Source: Polytrichum commune (taxonomy: Eukaryota > Streptophyta > Polytrichopsida > Polytrichales > Polytrichaceae). Taken from it: 64,000 nucleotides of DNA. Below are positions 1-10,581 of this stretch, piece by piece. Location: assembly GCA_950295325.1 (NCBI GenBank), contig OX485805.1, positions 50,182,758 to 50,246,757 on the forward strand. Direction: 5' to 3'. Below the pieces are notes generated by a model, which saw only the letters and a list, made by a program, of their open reading frames with translations, made no database searches and was not told where the DNA came from. Numbering within the stretch: the first letter of the stretch is position 1; each line of letters opens with the position of its first letter. A program made the translations under genes and the position numbers.

Positions 1-219
1 TACCTTCTAGGATCCTTATCTTCAGCCCCTATATTAATTTTACAAAAAAATAATGGCCCACATTTTATGTCCATCTAACTTACTTATAATGGGATTGTCT
101 ACATTTATTGGCCCCTTCATTATTTGGAATTCCTTTATAATTTTTATTTCAAATGATTTTAATCCTCTCTATATTATGCTGCACGTCGTTTTTAAAATGC
201 ACTAAGTGACCTACCCGTG
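1..219. repeat. 219-bp direct repeat, copy 1 (cut by window edge)
   Basis: Identical to 51384-51602 apart from about four substitutions, no gaps. Homology stops at CTACCCGTG on the right in both; the left end continues beyond this window. AT-rich, non-coding. Confidence 0.9.
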
Positions 220-1001
220 GTTTCTTGCCATGTCTTATCCTTGGCACATGCATGGTCCGCTCCCAAAGGGCAAAAAAATATTTACTTTAGTTGGGCGTTT
301 ATGTTGGCTAGCAATACAAGTCATATATTTTGAGCAACTTCACACGCATTCGATTTAAAGTAAAGTAAAATATGTTTAAATTTTCCATGATGGATTTAAT
401 TTTTTTTGGAATATTCATTTAATATCACAAATTTCATTATTTTGATGAGAAAGTGATAGGATTGGATGAAACAATTCATGGTTTATTCATTGGCAAGAAA
501 AATGATAGAAACTTTGGATTTACCATAGCCTACTTAAATTGCCAAACATGTGATTAAATATAATTTAGCATAAGGGGAAAACCCTTACTTTAGGTTTGAG
601 GGAGAGAGAAATTAGTATGAAAAAAATAATAGAGGTTTTTTTTATAAAAAAAAATGAGTATATTCACAAACAATACATGAAAAATGGATGAAAATTAAAC
701 GGCTGGGTTATGATGTGTACACTCCTCTTTCACCCATATATAGCAACGTGGATATACACCATGCCATATTGGAGTCTTAAGTTTGCCTTTGTACAGAACG
801 AGTAAATCAAAATTTTATAAGTAATTTAGCATCATTTAAAATAGTCTAGGTTTTCTTTTATAATTACTTATAGGGTGCTAAATATTTGGTGAAGTTTCTT
901 TTTTCTACTTAAAGGGTTCCCTAAAATCCAAATGAGGAGGTAAATAGCCTTCATAAAAATAGCCTTTGTATGCACGTGGTTTCATAACACAAGAGGGAGT
1001 G

Positions 1002-1002
<1 letters not shown>

Positions 1003-1033
<31 letters not shown>
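1003..1033 (+). repeat. Poly-C run of 31
   Basis: Uninterrupted C tract in an otherwise AT-rich stretch. Context GGGAGTGA-C(n)-GAGAAC resembles that of the tract at 34639-34651 (GGGAGTG-C(n)-GAGAGC). Other long C/G runs: 52055-52077, 53370-53381 (G), 60652-60666. Confidence 0.95.
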
Positions 1034-1034
<1 letters not shown>

Positions 1035-1601
1035 AGAACGTGAGTGTAGAAGGGGTATTACTTGAGGCATTAGCATACATTACATAAGGAAGAGGTATTA
1101 ATTTTCACTAGTGTGTACCTTTAACAAGGCTATTTTTTTTAAAGTAAAGGTAGATGTATAAAGGGAGCCCTAAGTTCTAGAGATTTTTTTGACAATAAAT
1201 GTGTTAGTTTCATCTAATTCGCATTTTCATCCATTATTGTCATATGGTAATAGCCCTCAATGACTCCCTTGTCCATTCTTGTTAGGGTCGCATTTTGGTT
1301 ATGGGACAAGCTAGAGGCTCCTAGAGTGCTCATGGGCTCCCTTGAGTTTTGCTCTCCAGATTGTGGCTAAGTTATTTTGCTCTTGTCTTTGTTTGTTTGA
1401 TGCATTCTTTGAGTTACATGCGATGGATGAAAAAATGTTCAATGGCTTTCTCATTGAAAGTGAACATGGGTTTCACATGTAACAAAGGCATATTCAATTC
1501 ATGATTTATATTTTGTATATGTAGGCATTTATCACATTAAATTGAAAACCATTGTGTAAATACATGTGTCTATTTTTTAGCTTGTTGTTAGCATGCATGC
1601 A

Positions 1602-1603
<2 letters not shown>

Positions 1604-1648
<45 letters not shown>
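1604..1648 (+). repeat. (TA)n microsatellite
   Basis: About 22 TA units. Smaller simple repeats in the window: (CT)n 3609-3634, (GGAT)n 26843-26862, (TCTA)n 48080-48103, (AAAAAG)n 55719-55755, (TA)n 63068-63082. Confidence 0.95.
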
Positions 1649-1650
<2 letters not shown>

Positions 1651-2125
1651 TTATAAACTTCTCAGATATAAGGGGGGTTAAATTCATAGTGACCCACACC
1701 GTCATTTAAAGTTCCAACAAAGAGTCCATCCCCTGGGATTTTACGCATGAACTGGTAGGTTGTGAACCCCACTATCTACTAGGCCAAAATTCTATTGAAA
1801 AATATAGGGTGCCAAGCATCAAGGATTTGTTTTAGAGTGGGTGGCATTAGGGTGCGTTTCCATGTAGGCCACTCACCTACTAGATTCTAGATGATAATGG
1901 GTTGGAGGGGTTCGTATTTAGATAAGCACAAGCTGTCAACCAACCATATTTTGGTGGCCTACTAGATGTGGAGGGCCATGAACATGGGCCGCTAGACTTC
2001 CATGCGCCCACTAAAGCACTTTTAACCTGCACGTGTTGGTCACCAAAGGATGGAAGACCAATTTTGGGAGGAGGTTAGTAGGTAGGCCTGGATTTGAGAA
2101 GACAAGATTAGCTAGTTGGCACATA

Positions 2126-2276
2126 CTAACCCTACCCCACCAGATTCCATCTACATTTAGGCGGGTTTGTCCATGCTAAGGGTGAGTTCCCATGTCGAAT
2201 GCTCACCCACTAGATTCTAGTGGAGATAAGGACAAACCCGCCCAAATATAGATGGACTCTGCTGGGGTAGGATTAG
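2126..2276. mobile_element. Foldback element, ~151 bp
   Basis: 48-bp arms: CTAACCCTACCCCACCAGAT ... GGCGGGTTTGTCC on the left, inverted on the right (GGACAAACCCGCC ... GGGGTAGGATTAG). Loop ~55 bp. It lies in a stretch (1850-2400) with further direct repeats of CACTAGATTCTAG and GTTTCCATGTA. Confidence 0.65.
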
Positions 2277-2455
2277 GATGAGTTTCCATGTACTAGGCCG
2301 CTTGCTCACTAGATTCTAGATAATAGCAAGTCGGAAGTGTTCGCATGCAGTTAAGCATAAGCCGTCATTCAAGCCGTCATCAAGAAGATCCAAGTCTCAT
2401 GATGATCCCATGAGCATATCATTAAATTTATCAACCTCTCAAGGTGGGTGGAGCA

Positions 2456-2692
2456 GTGATTGGGGAGATTTTTAAGCATGCATAATCGGTTGAGATCATC
2501 CTAGTGTTTGCAACTCCAACCGGTAACATGTTGACATCCTTCGGTTTTCCTTTGTTAAATTTGGGGGTATATTCTATAGATTCCTCCAAAACGATTGGTA
2601 ATTTTCCTGCAGTCTTGAACTTCATCAACCGGTTATTTCTCAAACTCAACTGGTTCATTTGTAAGTAACTGCCGGTTCTCCCCGATCATTGG
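2456..2692 (-). repeat. Dispersed repeat family A, copy 1
   Basis: Marked by GAACCGGCAGT, AACCGGTTGAAG... and CTCAACCGATTATGC on the minus strand; ~230 bp. Seven copies in the window: here, 7077-7309 (+), 9000-9235 (-), 20717-20912 (+), 20917-21140 (+), 21672-21896 (+), 53102-53258 (-, shorter). No TIRs or coding capacity seen; class unknown. Confidence 0.75.
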
Positions 2693-2699
2693 TTGGTGG

Positions 2700-4375
2700 A
2701 TGCTCACCCTGCCATTTGTTAAGGAAGGCCAGCAACTTAACCCTAAGTGCCCAAGCCTTTCGGAATGCACTTTTCCTAAGAAATATGTGCATGGCTTCAA
2801 TACAATCCCCAATGGAGGAATTTGTCTTTTATCCAAAATCTAACCGTATAGATGTTTAAAGAACTTGTTTATTAGTATGCATACCAATTTTGAGACCAAG
2901 ATTGCATAAGAGTTGTGAGATTCAAACAAGAGAAATGTATACATTCTTTTTTTTGTATGCCGCCCCTCCCCACAATGTTGGTATGATTTGCTCATAAGTG
3001 TTTTTAGGAATTTGAGGTGACACGAACAACTCCAACATGTGAAAGAATATGAAAACGTGATTCCAAAGACCCTATGTATGCATATAGAGCTATCCCAATC
3101 ATTTCGCAATCCTCCTTGCAATTCTTGAAATGCATTTTCTTTATTTTAACACTTGATGATTTGATATTGCAAATTACTTCACATTGGTAATTGTGAATAC
3201 TAATATTCGACGGTCAAAAATACGGAATTTTTTTACTCTTTCCACTACGACACTTTTCAAAAGAAATGAACAATGAGAACTCTTTGGACGTCAAAAACAA
3301 GTACAATAGTCCAATTAGCTGAAACATTGAGGAAATAATAAAGCACTTTCTCCACCCATTCCCTACATCACGGACATATATGCCTTTGCGACCCTCTCTA
3401 AAATCGAATATTTACTCTTTTTGGTCAAAAATGCCTCAATCCAAAAGTTGCCCTTCCATACTGCCCGCCAAAAAAATTTACGCGGTCAAAGGAATTTACC
3501 TACCCACACACAAACGAGCCGAAATTTTTGGTCAACCATATATGGTTGGTTGGACACTTAGGGGTTAAGGAGTTCATGGGTTCACATACAACAGCTTCAC
3601 CAGGTGAATCTCTCTCTCTCTCTCTCTCTCTCTCATCCTTTGAGACAAATCGTCATTTAATCGTCATTTAATTTCGACAACATTTCTAATAAATCCAGGC
3701 CAATGAAAGCAATTCTGCTAATGTTTGGAAAGAGGGGCGCCATGAAAAGGATTACTCCATGATCAATTGATGCTATTTGACAATATCTGCCGCATTCCAA
3801 AAGCTATAATGCCCCCTCCCCACCTGACTTTAGCGAAGCCTAGAAGTTGGTTCTAAGAACATGCCCTCCACACTGTCGACATTATCTAGTGCCGAGCCTC
3901 GTTGGCAACTGATGTGGCATGGTTTAAGAGTGGAGGTTTTAAGCCCCAAGCACCGACCCTCCCACCGGTACCTAGACATGAGGCAAGAATGTAGGACTTT
4001 GAAAAGTGTCGCTTCCCGCCCTTGTGATTGTTTGCTTTTTAGTCTTAACTACGAGGGCACGAGGAGCTTCGTTAACAAAAACTGATGGTAAGATAGACGA
4101 GTAGTAAGACATCTGGGGATGGGACAAAAACTATCCAACATGTCATTGCTTGGTAGATAAAACCATGAACATGTGTGACAACAACTTAACTAAAACCTAT
4201 TCAAAAATCTCCGGAGCAAGTTCTTGTAGGTGCATTGGGATAGCCGGATGCCTCCCCTATAACTGAGGGAGCTTTACCCGGGTTTTAGGAAAGACTTTGG
4301 TTATTTGATAAAGTCAGGTGGGGAGGGGGCATTAAGCTTATGTACAGCTAGCTACCATTTCCATACACAGTATTA
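2700..4375. other. Non-coding, nothing recognised
   Basis: AT-rich; contains (CT)n at 3609-3634. Short open frames show no family features. Confidence 0.4.
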
Positions 4376-4760
4376 TAAGGTTCGCATTTCTGGGTTTTTG
4401 GATTTCTGGATTTCTGGATTTCTAGTGAGTGTTTTCGAATACTTGCGTCAAAAGTTGCGTAGAGCTGTCATACAAAGACTCATAAGGTCGGGATTTCTAG
4501 GTTTCTGGATTTTTGGGTTTCTAGTGTGTGTTTTCAACTACTTGAATCAACAGTTGTGTAGAGTTATGTCATACCCAGGCTCATAAGGTCAGGATTTCTA
4601 GGTTTCTGGATTTTCGGATTTCTAGTGTGTATTTTCAACTACTTGAATCAGCAGTTGTGTAGAGTTATGTCATACACATGATCGTAAGGTAGGGATTCTC
4701 TGGATTTCTGGATTTCTAGTATGTATTTTCAGCTACTTGAATCCACAGCTGTTCAAAGTT
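4376..4760. repeat. ~100-bp tandem repeat, about 3.7 copies
   Basis: Units begin TAAGG at 4376, 4483, 4584 and 4685; each has GGATTTCTAGGTTTCTGGAT, TTTCTAGTGTGTGTTTTC and a TACTTGAATCAACAGTTGT-like end. A short open frame across it is an artefact of the repeat. Confidence 0.9.
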
Positions 4761-5295
4761 AGTTCGTTCTCATCGGCCGGGGAGCTGTTCCTATATCATT
4801 TCCAATTCTGGTGCTTCAAGTGAATTGATTATTCGTTATTTTAGAAAAGAAGAGATCATGCTTGGGTGAAGGGATTTCAGAGGATTGATATCATTTGTGT
4901 GTGAAGTAGAAAAGGTGTGCACCTTCGCATGTTCATTATTTTAGAACTGATTGGATTCAGCAATTGTTGTAAAGCAGGGGTGGCCATCCAGACTAGCTGC
5001 CGCTTACTTATTGGTTTTCCACTTCTGTGTGGAGATATAGTTACAATTTTCTCTTGGAATTTATAGTCTTACAAATGCTTGTAATCTGGGCCAAAAGCAA
5101 CTCCAAAATATTGCTTCCTTGAAGATAATTACCACCTCCACAGTATCATGTTCTAAAGACACCTGCCACCAATCCCTTTGAAGTGAACATTCCTTAGATT
5201 CAAAAGTCCAGGTGATTCAGATTCTTGAGAAATTATACTGAGTATGTTTTTTATTTACGTATGTATGCTTAAATGTAGACCTAAGTCTTCAATGG

Positions 5296-5540
5296 TTACT
5301 GTTCCCAACTAGTCCATTTCTCCTAGGACATGAAACACAAGGTTAGTGCATGATGGTTAGCAAATCCAAATCAAGGGCGCAGTCACTTTCCTCAATATTT
5401 TTGAAGTTCCCATGTATAATGAATATCTTATTCAAAGTGAAGTTTCTTTTTCTCAATAAATAATCATATGGGTCCCCTCAAATTATGTTGACTATTGAAC
5501 CTAGAATGGTTATCATAACTCGAGTGCGGAATCTATTCTT
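5296..5540 (+). repeat. Dispersed repeat family B, second copy
   Basis: CTAGTCCATTTCTCCTAGGA, TGAAACACAAGGTTAG, TTAGCAAATCCAAATC and AATATCTTATTCA in the order seen at 18990-19325. Diverged and without the right-hand ACCACATACCACTC part. Confidence 0.6.
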
Positions 5541-5691
5541 TTTAAGTACCATAGCAGCTAATAATCATGGCTACTAATAAAATAAGACTAGAAATAAAAA
5601 ACAAAACAAAATAGCACACCAAACCAAATACCGCTCATGAAGGTGTCCTAATAAAGAAAGTAACCAAATAAGGGTACCGTTGCTTACCATA

Positions 5692-6075
5692 GGGCCGGTT
5701 CACACAAAGTTCCAAGTCCCAAGTCCCAGTTCACTTGAGGTCAATCCGTGCAATCTCAGCCGTTGAGAGCATGGAACTTGGGACTTACCACTTCACACAT
5801 GGGTCTGAAGTCCTAAGTCCCAAGTATGACATGGATGCCTACATGACAACAACTTTTGGAAGTGAAGCTCAAGACTTGTGTTGAGAGTTAGGTCGAGCAA
5901 AAAATTGGACTCAATTCACAACACAAGTCCCAATTATATATATATATTTTGCATATAGTTATTAGAATCTAGCTTAAATGCTTTCTTGAGGCTCAAAAGT
6001 TGGGACATTGCCTCCATGTTGGGAATTGCTAACATGCACGAGACTTGGGACTTGGGTCCCCATGTGAACTGGCCC
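5692..6075. mobile_element. TIR MITE, 384 bp
   Basis: Starts GGGCCGGTTCACAC and ends with inverted GTGAACTGGCCC; both subterminal regions carry CCAAGTCCCAAGTC. Flanks are ATA and TTA, so the 3-bp target duplication is imperfect. The interior is non-coding. TIR resembles the 500-bp family at the first bases only, suggesting a related but distinct family. Confidence 0.7.
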
Positions 6076-6078
6076 TTA

Positions 6079-6322
6079 GGGCTGCTTCACACATGAGACT
6101 GAGAGCCCATGACCATTGCACTTTAATCACTCTCATTGGTGGTTAAGGTGGAGCCGGTCCAAGTTCGCTTCACACTACGCTTGAGGGAGCAATGGAGTAT
6201 GTGATGCAAGATGGATGTAATGTCGACATGGATTCCTACATGGCATCAAATGGATCATGTTTCATGGTCACTTGGACTCTTTTCAAAAACCACCTCTTGG
6301 AGGTAGGCCTAACACAAAACAA
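6079..6322. mobile_element. Truncated copy of the 500-bp MITE family
   Basis: Matches the left half of 63297-63795: GGGCTGCTTCACAC, then the CACTCTCATTGGTGG and GGAGCCGGTCCAAGTTCGCT blocks, ending near AACACAAAAC. The right half and right TIR are missing. It abuts the element at 5692-6075, with only TTA between. Confidence 0.75.
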
Positions 6323-6408
6323 TGAGGGTCGGTAGATCCATGATTGGGGTGTGTGATAAACTAGGTGAGAAGTTACAGGCTAAGTGTAAAAATAGGTAAG
6401 GATAATTA

Positions 6409-6962
6409 GGGTCGGTTCACACCATGGATCATGAAATTGGACCATGGACGATGGTTTCCCATGGTCCAAGTTAATGGTCCACCATCCATGGTCCGATTTT
6501 AAAAAAAATTAATTTACAAAGCCTTTAGGTCCCACACTAAGTGTAAACCAAATGTGGACCAAGAGGAATGACTATGCACCAATTGTGAATGTGCTGATTT
6601 TTTTAAAATATATCCAAAAAGGGCAGTTTTGAAAAGTTTGACCATTCTCTTGTCTTGTCCTCATCTTCTCTTCCCCTAAAAACATTTCATTAAAAATTTA
6701 TTATAACATCATTTCTCTATCATGGGCCCCTGCCTTTCTCCATGAGAGCACCTCTTTTGCCTCTCCCATTGCAAAATCCGGTGGACCATGTCAGTGGATA
6801 ATGTAGGCCTTCAAAAATGTCTTTCGGGGATCTCGAACTCTATGGTCACTCTAACATTTTTTCCTTGATGTAAACTGAAGTGGTCCCGAGACGAGTTCAA
6901 CAACCAATCACAGATTTTACAGGGCCTTGGGACGACTTCATGGTCCATGGTGTAAACATCCC
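6409..6962. mobile_element. TIR MITE, 554 bp
   Basis: Left end GGGTCGGTTCACACCATGGA, right end inverted with CATGGTCCATGGTGTAAAC then ATCCC. TIRs are ~27 bp with mismatches; CATGGTCCA/TGGACCATG is repeated internally. Flanks TTA and TTG. No coding content. Confidence 0.65.
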
Positions 6963-7076
6963 TTGATAGGATTGGCTAATTGTATCCTCCTTCATCCAAG
7001 GGGGACTGCTTACAATGATAGGGGTGTAAGACTGGTTCCAGACCCCATGGAATGGAACCGCTTATTTGAGCATTGA

Positions 7077-7309
7077 GAACAATGAAGGGGGAGAACCGAT
7101 GGCTACTTACAGACATCCTGGTCGAGTTTGAGAAACTACTGGTTGAAGTTCAACGCTTTAGGAAAATTACCGATCATTTTAGAGGAATCTATGGAATATG
7201 CCTCAAATTAATAAAGAAAAACCCAAAAGATCACAGCATGTAACTGGTTGGACTTGGAAACACTAGGATTTTGACCAACAATGCCCAAAAATCCCCCCTG
7301 GATACTGTC
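7077..7309 (+). repeat. Dispersed repeat family A, copy 2
   Basis: GGGGGAGAACCGATGGCTAC at the left end and AATGCCCAAAAATCCCCCCT at the right, with GAAAATTACCGATCATTTT in the middle. Plus orientation. Confidence 0.75.
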
Positions 7310-7739
7310 ACCAAAAAACCTCCACCCTTCAATTTCGTCCTAGCCCGAATGGAGAAGTTTATAATGACATGTAGAAATTTCTCTCTTTGTAACACAATGT
7401 ATGATTCCAACCTATCGTTGGAATATATACAACTTAGCCAAGTCTATACTATGTCTTCTTACACTCCTTAATCTCGGGTAATGTCACATCCTTGTACTTC
7501 TCTAAAGTCCACCCGGCCGCTTTGGCCACGCATGCCTTCAAAGATATCCCTCTTGTGAAGCGAGTCCTTGCCGTCAACTCCACACTACTACATGAGTTCT
7601 CGCTTATTGATTCCATGAATTACATAAGTTTAAGTATTGATAAATACTTGTCACTTATTGTAGTTTTCTCCTCACGCTTCAACCACTATATTGGTTTAAT
7701 GAACTAATGGTTATCCCTAATGGAACCAAGCAAACTTCC

Positions 7740-8942
7740 TTTGTTCCCCTAGACTTTACTAGCTAATAGTGTAACTTTCCCATTACTTCTCGGAATGTCC
7801 TGAAATTTTATCTGTAATTAGGGAGACAAAGCAAAAAAACATCTCACCAATTTGTGAGCCTATCCCATTTTCTGTCCGACAGTTATGACCATTTTAGTGT
7901 GTCAGTCTATCCAAATTTTAGAATGTCATAACTTCCTCTCACAGGCTCCTAAGAACTTCAAATTTTGGGAGCAATCACAAAAAACTAATTGTTTATGACC
8001 CCTTGAAATTTCAAACTATTTTCATTTTCTGCCAAAACGTTATGGCCTTTTTAGTCTGCAACTCTTGAAAACACTTCAAAATAATATATCTCCTTCTCAT
8101 CTACTCGGAATGACTTGAAATTTGTACCACAACTAGGAAACCTAAGAACAAAGCATCCTTCAAAATTTCATGCGTTTCCAAGCCTCTGTCCAGGAGTTAT
8201 GCCCATTTCAGCTCAAAAATGTAGGCGAAGTTCAGAATGTCATAACTGCTGCTCCAATACTCCAAACATCCTCAGATTTTGACCATGTTCATATAAACAA
8301 GTTGTTTACTAACCCTCTAAATTTCAACAAAGTATCTTCTTTTGCTCGGAAGTTATGCCCCTTACAATCTAGACTACTCAAGAAATATGAACTCAAGTAC
8401 TACAACTTGAAGCCATAAAATATCTTAAAATTATTCACACCAAAACTAATTCTAACAAGAGGTCAAGCCCTCTTCAAGGCCAACTAGCCTTGGCTCTCCA
8501 ACTAAAAATTAAGCACACACATGTGCTCCAATCTTGTTTCCAACACATCCACACTTATAACACGTGGGATGCCTTGGAGCACGAAGGGAAGAGAGGATGA
8601 GTGAGGGAAGAATGAGGGATTATATAGTGAGTTTGAGGGGGTGAGCACCCTCAAGGCTCACGATAAACCCTCGAGATCTCCTCCTACTTTGTAGGCTCTA
8701 ATCCTATCTCCTAAACCTTCCTCCCTCAAATGATCAACAAGGATCCTAATTCAAACATTTAACTAACCTTGGCTTTCTACCTACCACACTTTACCAAGGT
8801 TTGTCCTTCTCCTACTTAAATCCACTCCACAAAAGCCTAATGCTTCAAACTAAGCTTTCTTCAAGCTTCATTCTTTTTATATTTTTGTGAATAATCATAA
8901 ATCACCAAAACACCACTTGTAATGTTTTACAAGTGTTAACAA
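7740..8942 (-). mobile_element. LTR-like retrotransposon remnant
   Basis: The minus strand starting at 8942 reads TGTTAACACTTGTAAAACAT, a typical LTR beginning, and has a TATA box (CACTATATAATCC) near 8615-8640. Further on come repeated blocks of the type GGAGTTATGCCCAT / CGGAATGACTTGAAATTT / GAATGTCATAACT, familiar from plant LTR elements. The 3' end, target duplication and any partner LTR were not found, so extent and class are uncertain. Confidence 0.4.
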
Positions 8943-8999
8943 CCAATGTGGGCATCAATTTGGGCTCATAGACACTAATCAAGAAAGGTGTTCAAGTCC

Positions 9000-9235
9000 C
9001 CTGAGTTGAAAAATAATGTCCGAGTAGATTTTTGGGCATAATCGATCAAAGTCCTAGTATTTTCAAGTCCATTTGGTTGCATGTTGTGATCTTTCGGTTT
9101 TTCTTTATTAATTTGAGGCATATTCAATAGACTCATCCAATTGATCGGTAATTTTCCTCAAGCCTTGAACTTCGAATTTCTCATATTCAACTGTTACATT
9201 TGTAACTAGCGGTTGGTTCTCCATTGTTCATTGCT
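9000..9235 (-). repeat. Dispersed repeat family A, copy 3
   Basis: Inverted form: TTTTTGGGCATAATCGATCA at the left and CTAGCGGTTGGTTCTCC at the right, with GATCGGTAATTTTCCT between. A small deletion removes part of the CGGTTATTT block. Confidence 0.7.
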
Positions 9236-10199
9236 GAAAAAGATGTCAAATCTATGCCACAACTAAATTGTTTCCATGAATCCACATCTCAAGTTTTGAA
9301 AATCATTTATTCATTGGAGTTATCTGTAAAGTAGAGCAAATGAAACCATAGGTTTAGCCCCAAACCCCAAGGCCATGAGGATTAACACAAACTCACCCAA
9401 GTTTTTTGAATGCTCAAATTACCACACAAAGATTGGTGTTGGACTATTAAGAACATGCTTTCTAGCTTTTCCTATTAGGATGGGTGGATCATGCTAGCCT
9501 TGTATAGGCCTATACAACATTTAGAACAACGGGTCTTGTGGGTATAACCTATTTTAGATCCTAAAATTCTCTCAATTTTTGAGATGACAAGAGAAGGTAC
9601 CAAACTTTCACCCAACTTTCAAAGTAGACTCCAATACAGGAGGAGCTAACGAGCTCTTCATAGAAAGTTTTCTCAAAGAAGGACCAAACCAACAGTTCCA
9701 TCCCTCTTTGAGGGACTTCGCGGATAACCTTCTTTGCTTTGAAAGTTATAAGTGACTTAAGTGGGGAGGTTGGGTTGATGGAATGCTTGCTGTTATTTAT
9801 AACTTAGAATGCATCTTTTTCTAAAAGGTTTTCTTTGTATCATGCAAATAATGAATTTCCTAAAACCTAGATGTTGTGAGCAGTGAATGTGGGCAACCTA
9901 AACTTAGACCAAACCTACAATTGTTAGAAGCCCTCAAAACTTTCAAATGCAAGCACCTCTGACACTTTGATTAAACTATCAAAGCCTACACCAAGAAGTC
10001 CAATTATTGCATGCAAATGGCAAATCGGTGTTTTCATTAATAGAAACCACAACTTTTAGTCTATCGGGGTACAGTTTTCCAGAAAACTTTTACAGTTTTC
10101 AGTTTTCATTTCTTGCATCAACCAGTTTACATTCACAATGTCATTGTGAAATTATTGCTGCATACAAATTAGATCTCCAAAGCCCACCACTAGTTGTAG

Positions 10200-10581
10200 C
10201 ATAAAGTTCACTGAAACCACAGTAATACAGAACTTACACCATTCTTCCAAATTTACTTCATTACAAATATCCTTTGTACAATCCTGCAGGTTTTGGTTTC
10301 ACTGCAGAGGAGATTTAATAAACAGTTGTTGAATGGTGGCAAAGATCAATAGTAATCCAACTAGGCCCACAAACTTTCTTTCTGTTTACGCCGATGGTTT
10401 TTATATAAAAATATATACTAGACTACATAAAGCGGGGCTTTGTTTACCTTCTTGTAGTTGTGATTTGTAATGAAGAAGCGGAGTTGCTGTATAATTAATT
10501 GTTGTTACTTTCTTTACACATGGGGCTGCTGCACAAAGATTGTCCGGGTGATTCAAGCTCCTCTCCATGGGAGCATGGCAC
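10200..10581 (-). other. Probable CuAO 3' UTR and 3' flank
   Basis: Follows the TAA stop of the CuAO gene on the minus strand. No repeat or other gene seen. No canonical AATAAA was identified with confidence, so the polyadenylation site is not placed. Confidence 0.4.

Noticed and set aside
1690-1800. Minus-strand TGGCCTAGTAGATAGTGG / GGTTCACAACC as a tRNA or SINE promoter
   Set aside because: A and B boxes would be too close together and no stem pairing is seen.
4305-4586. Open frame with repeated SGFLDFWISGF
   Set aside because: Produced by the ~100-bp tandem repeat; no start context or homology.
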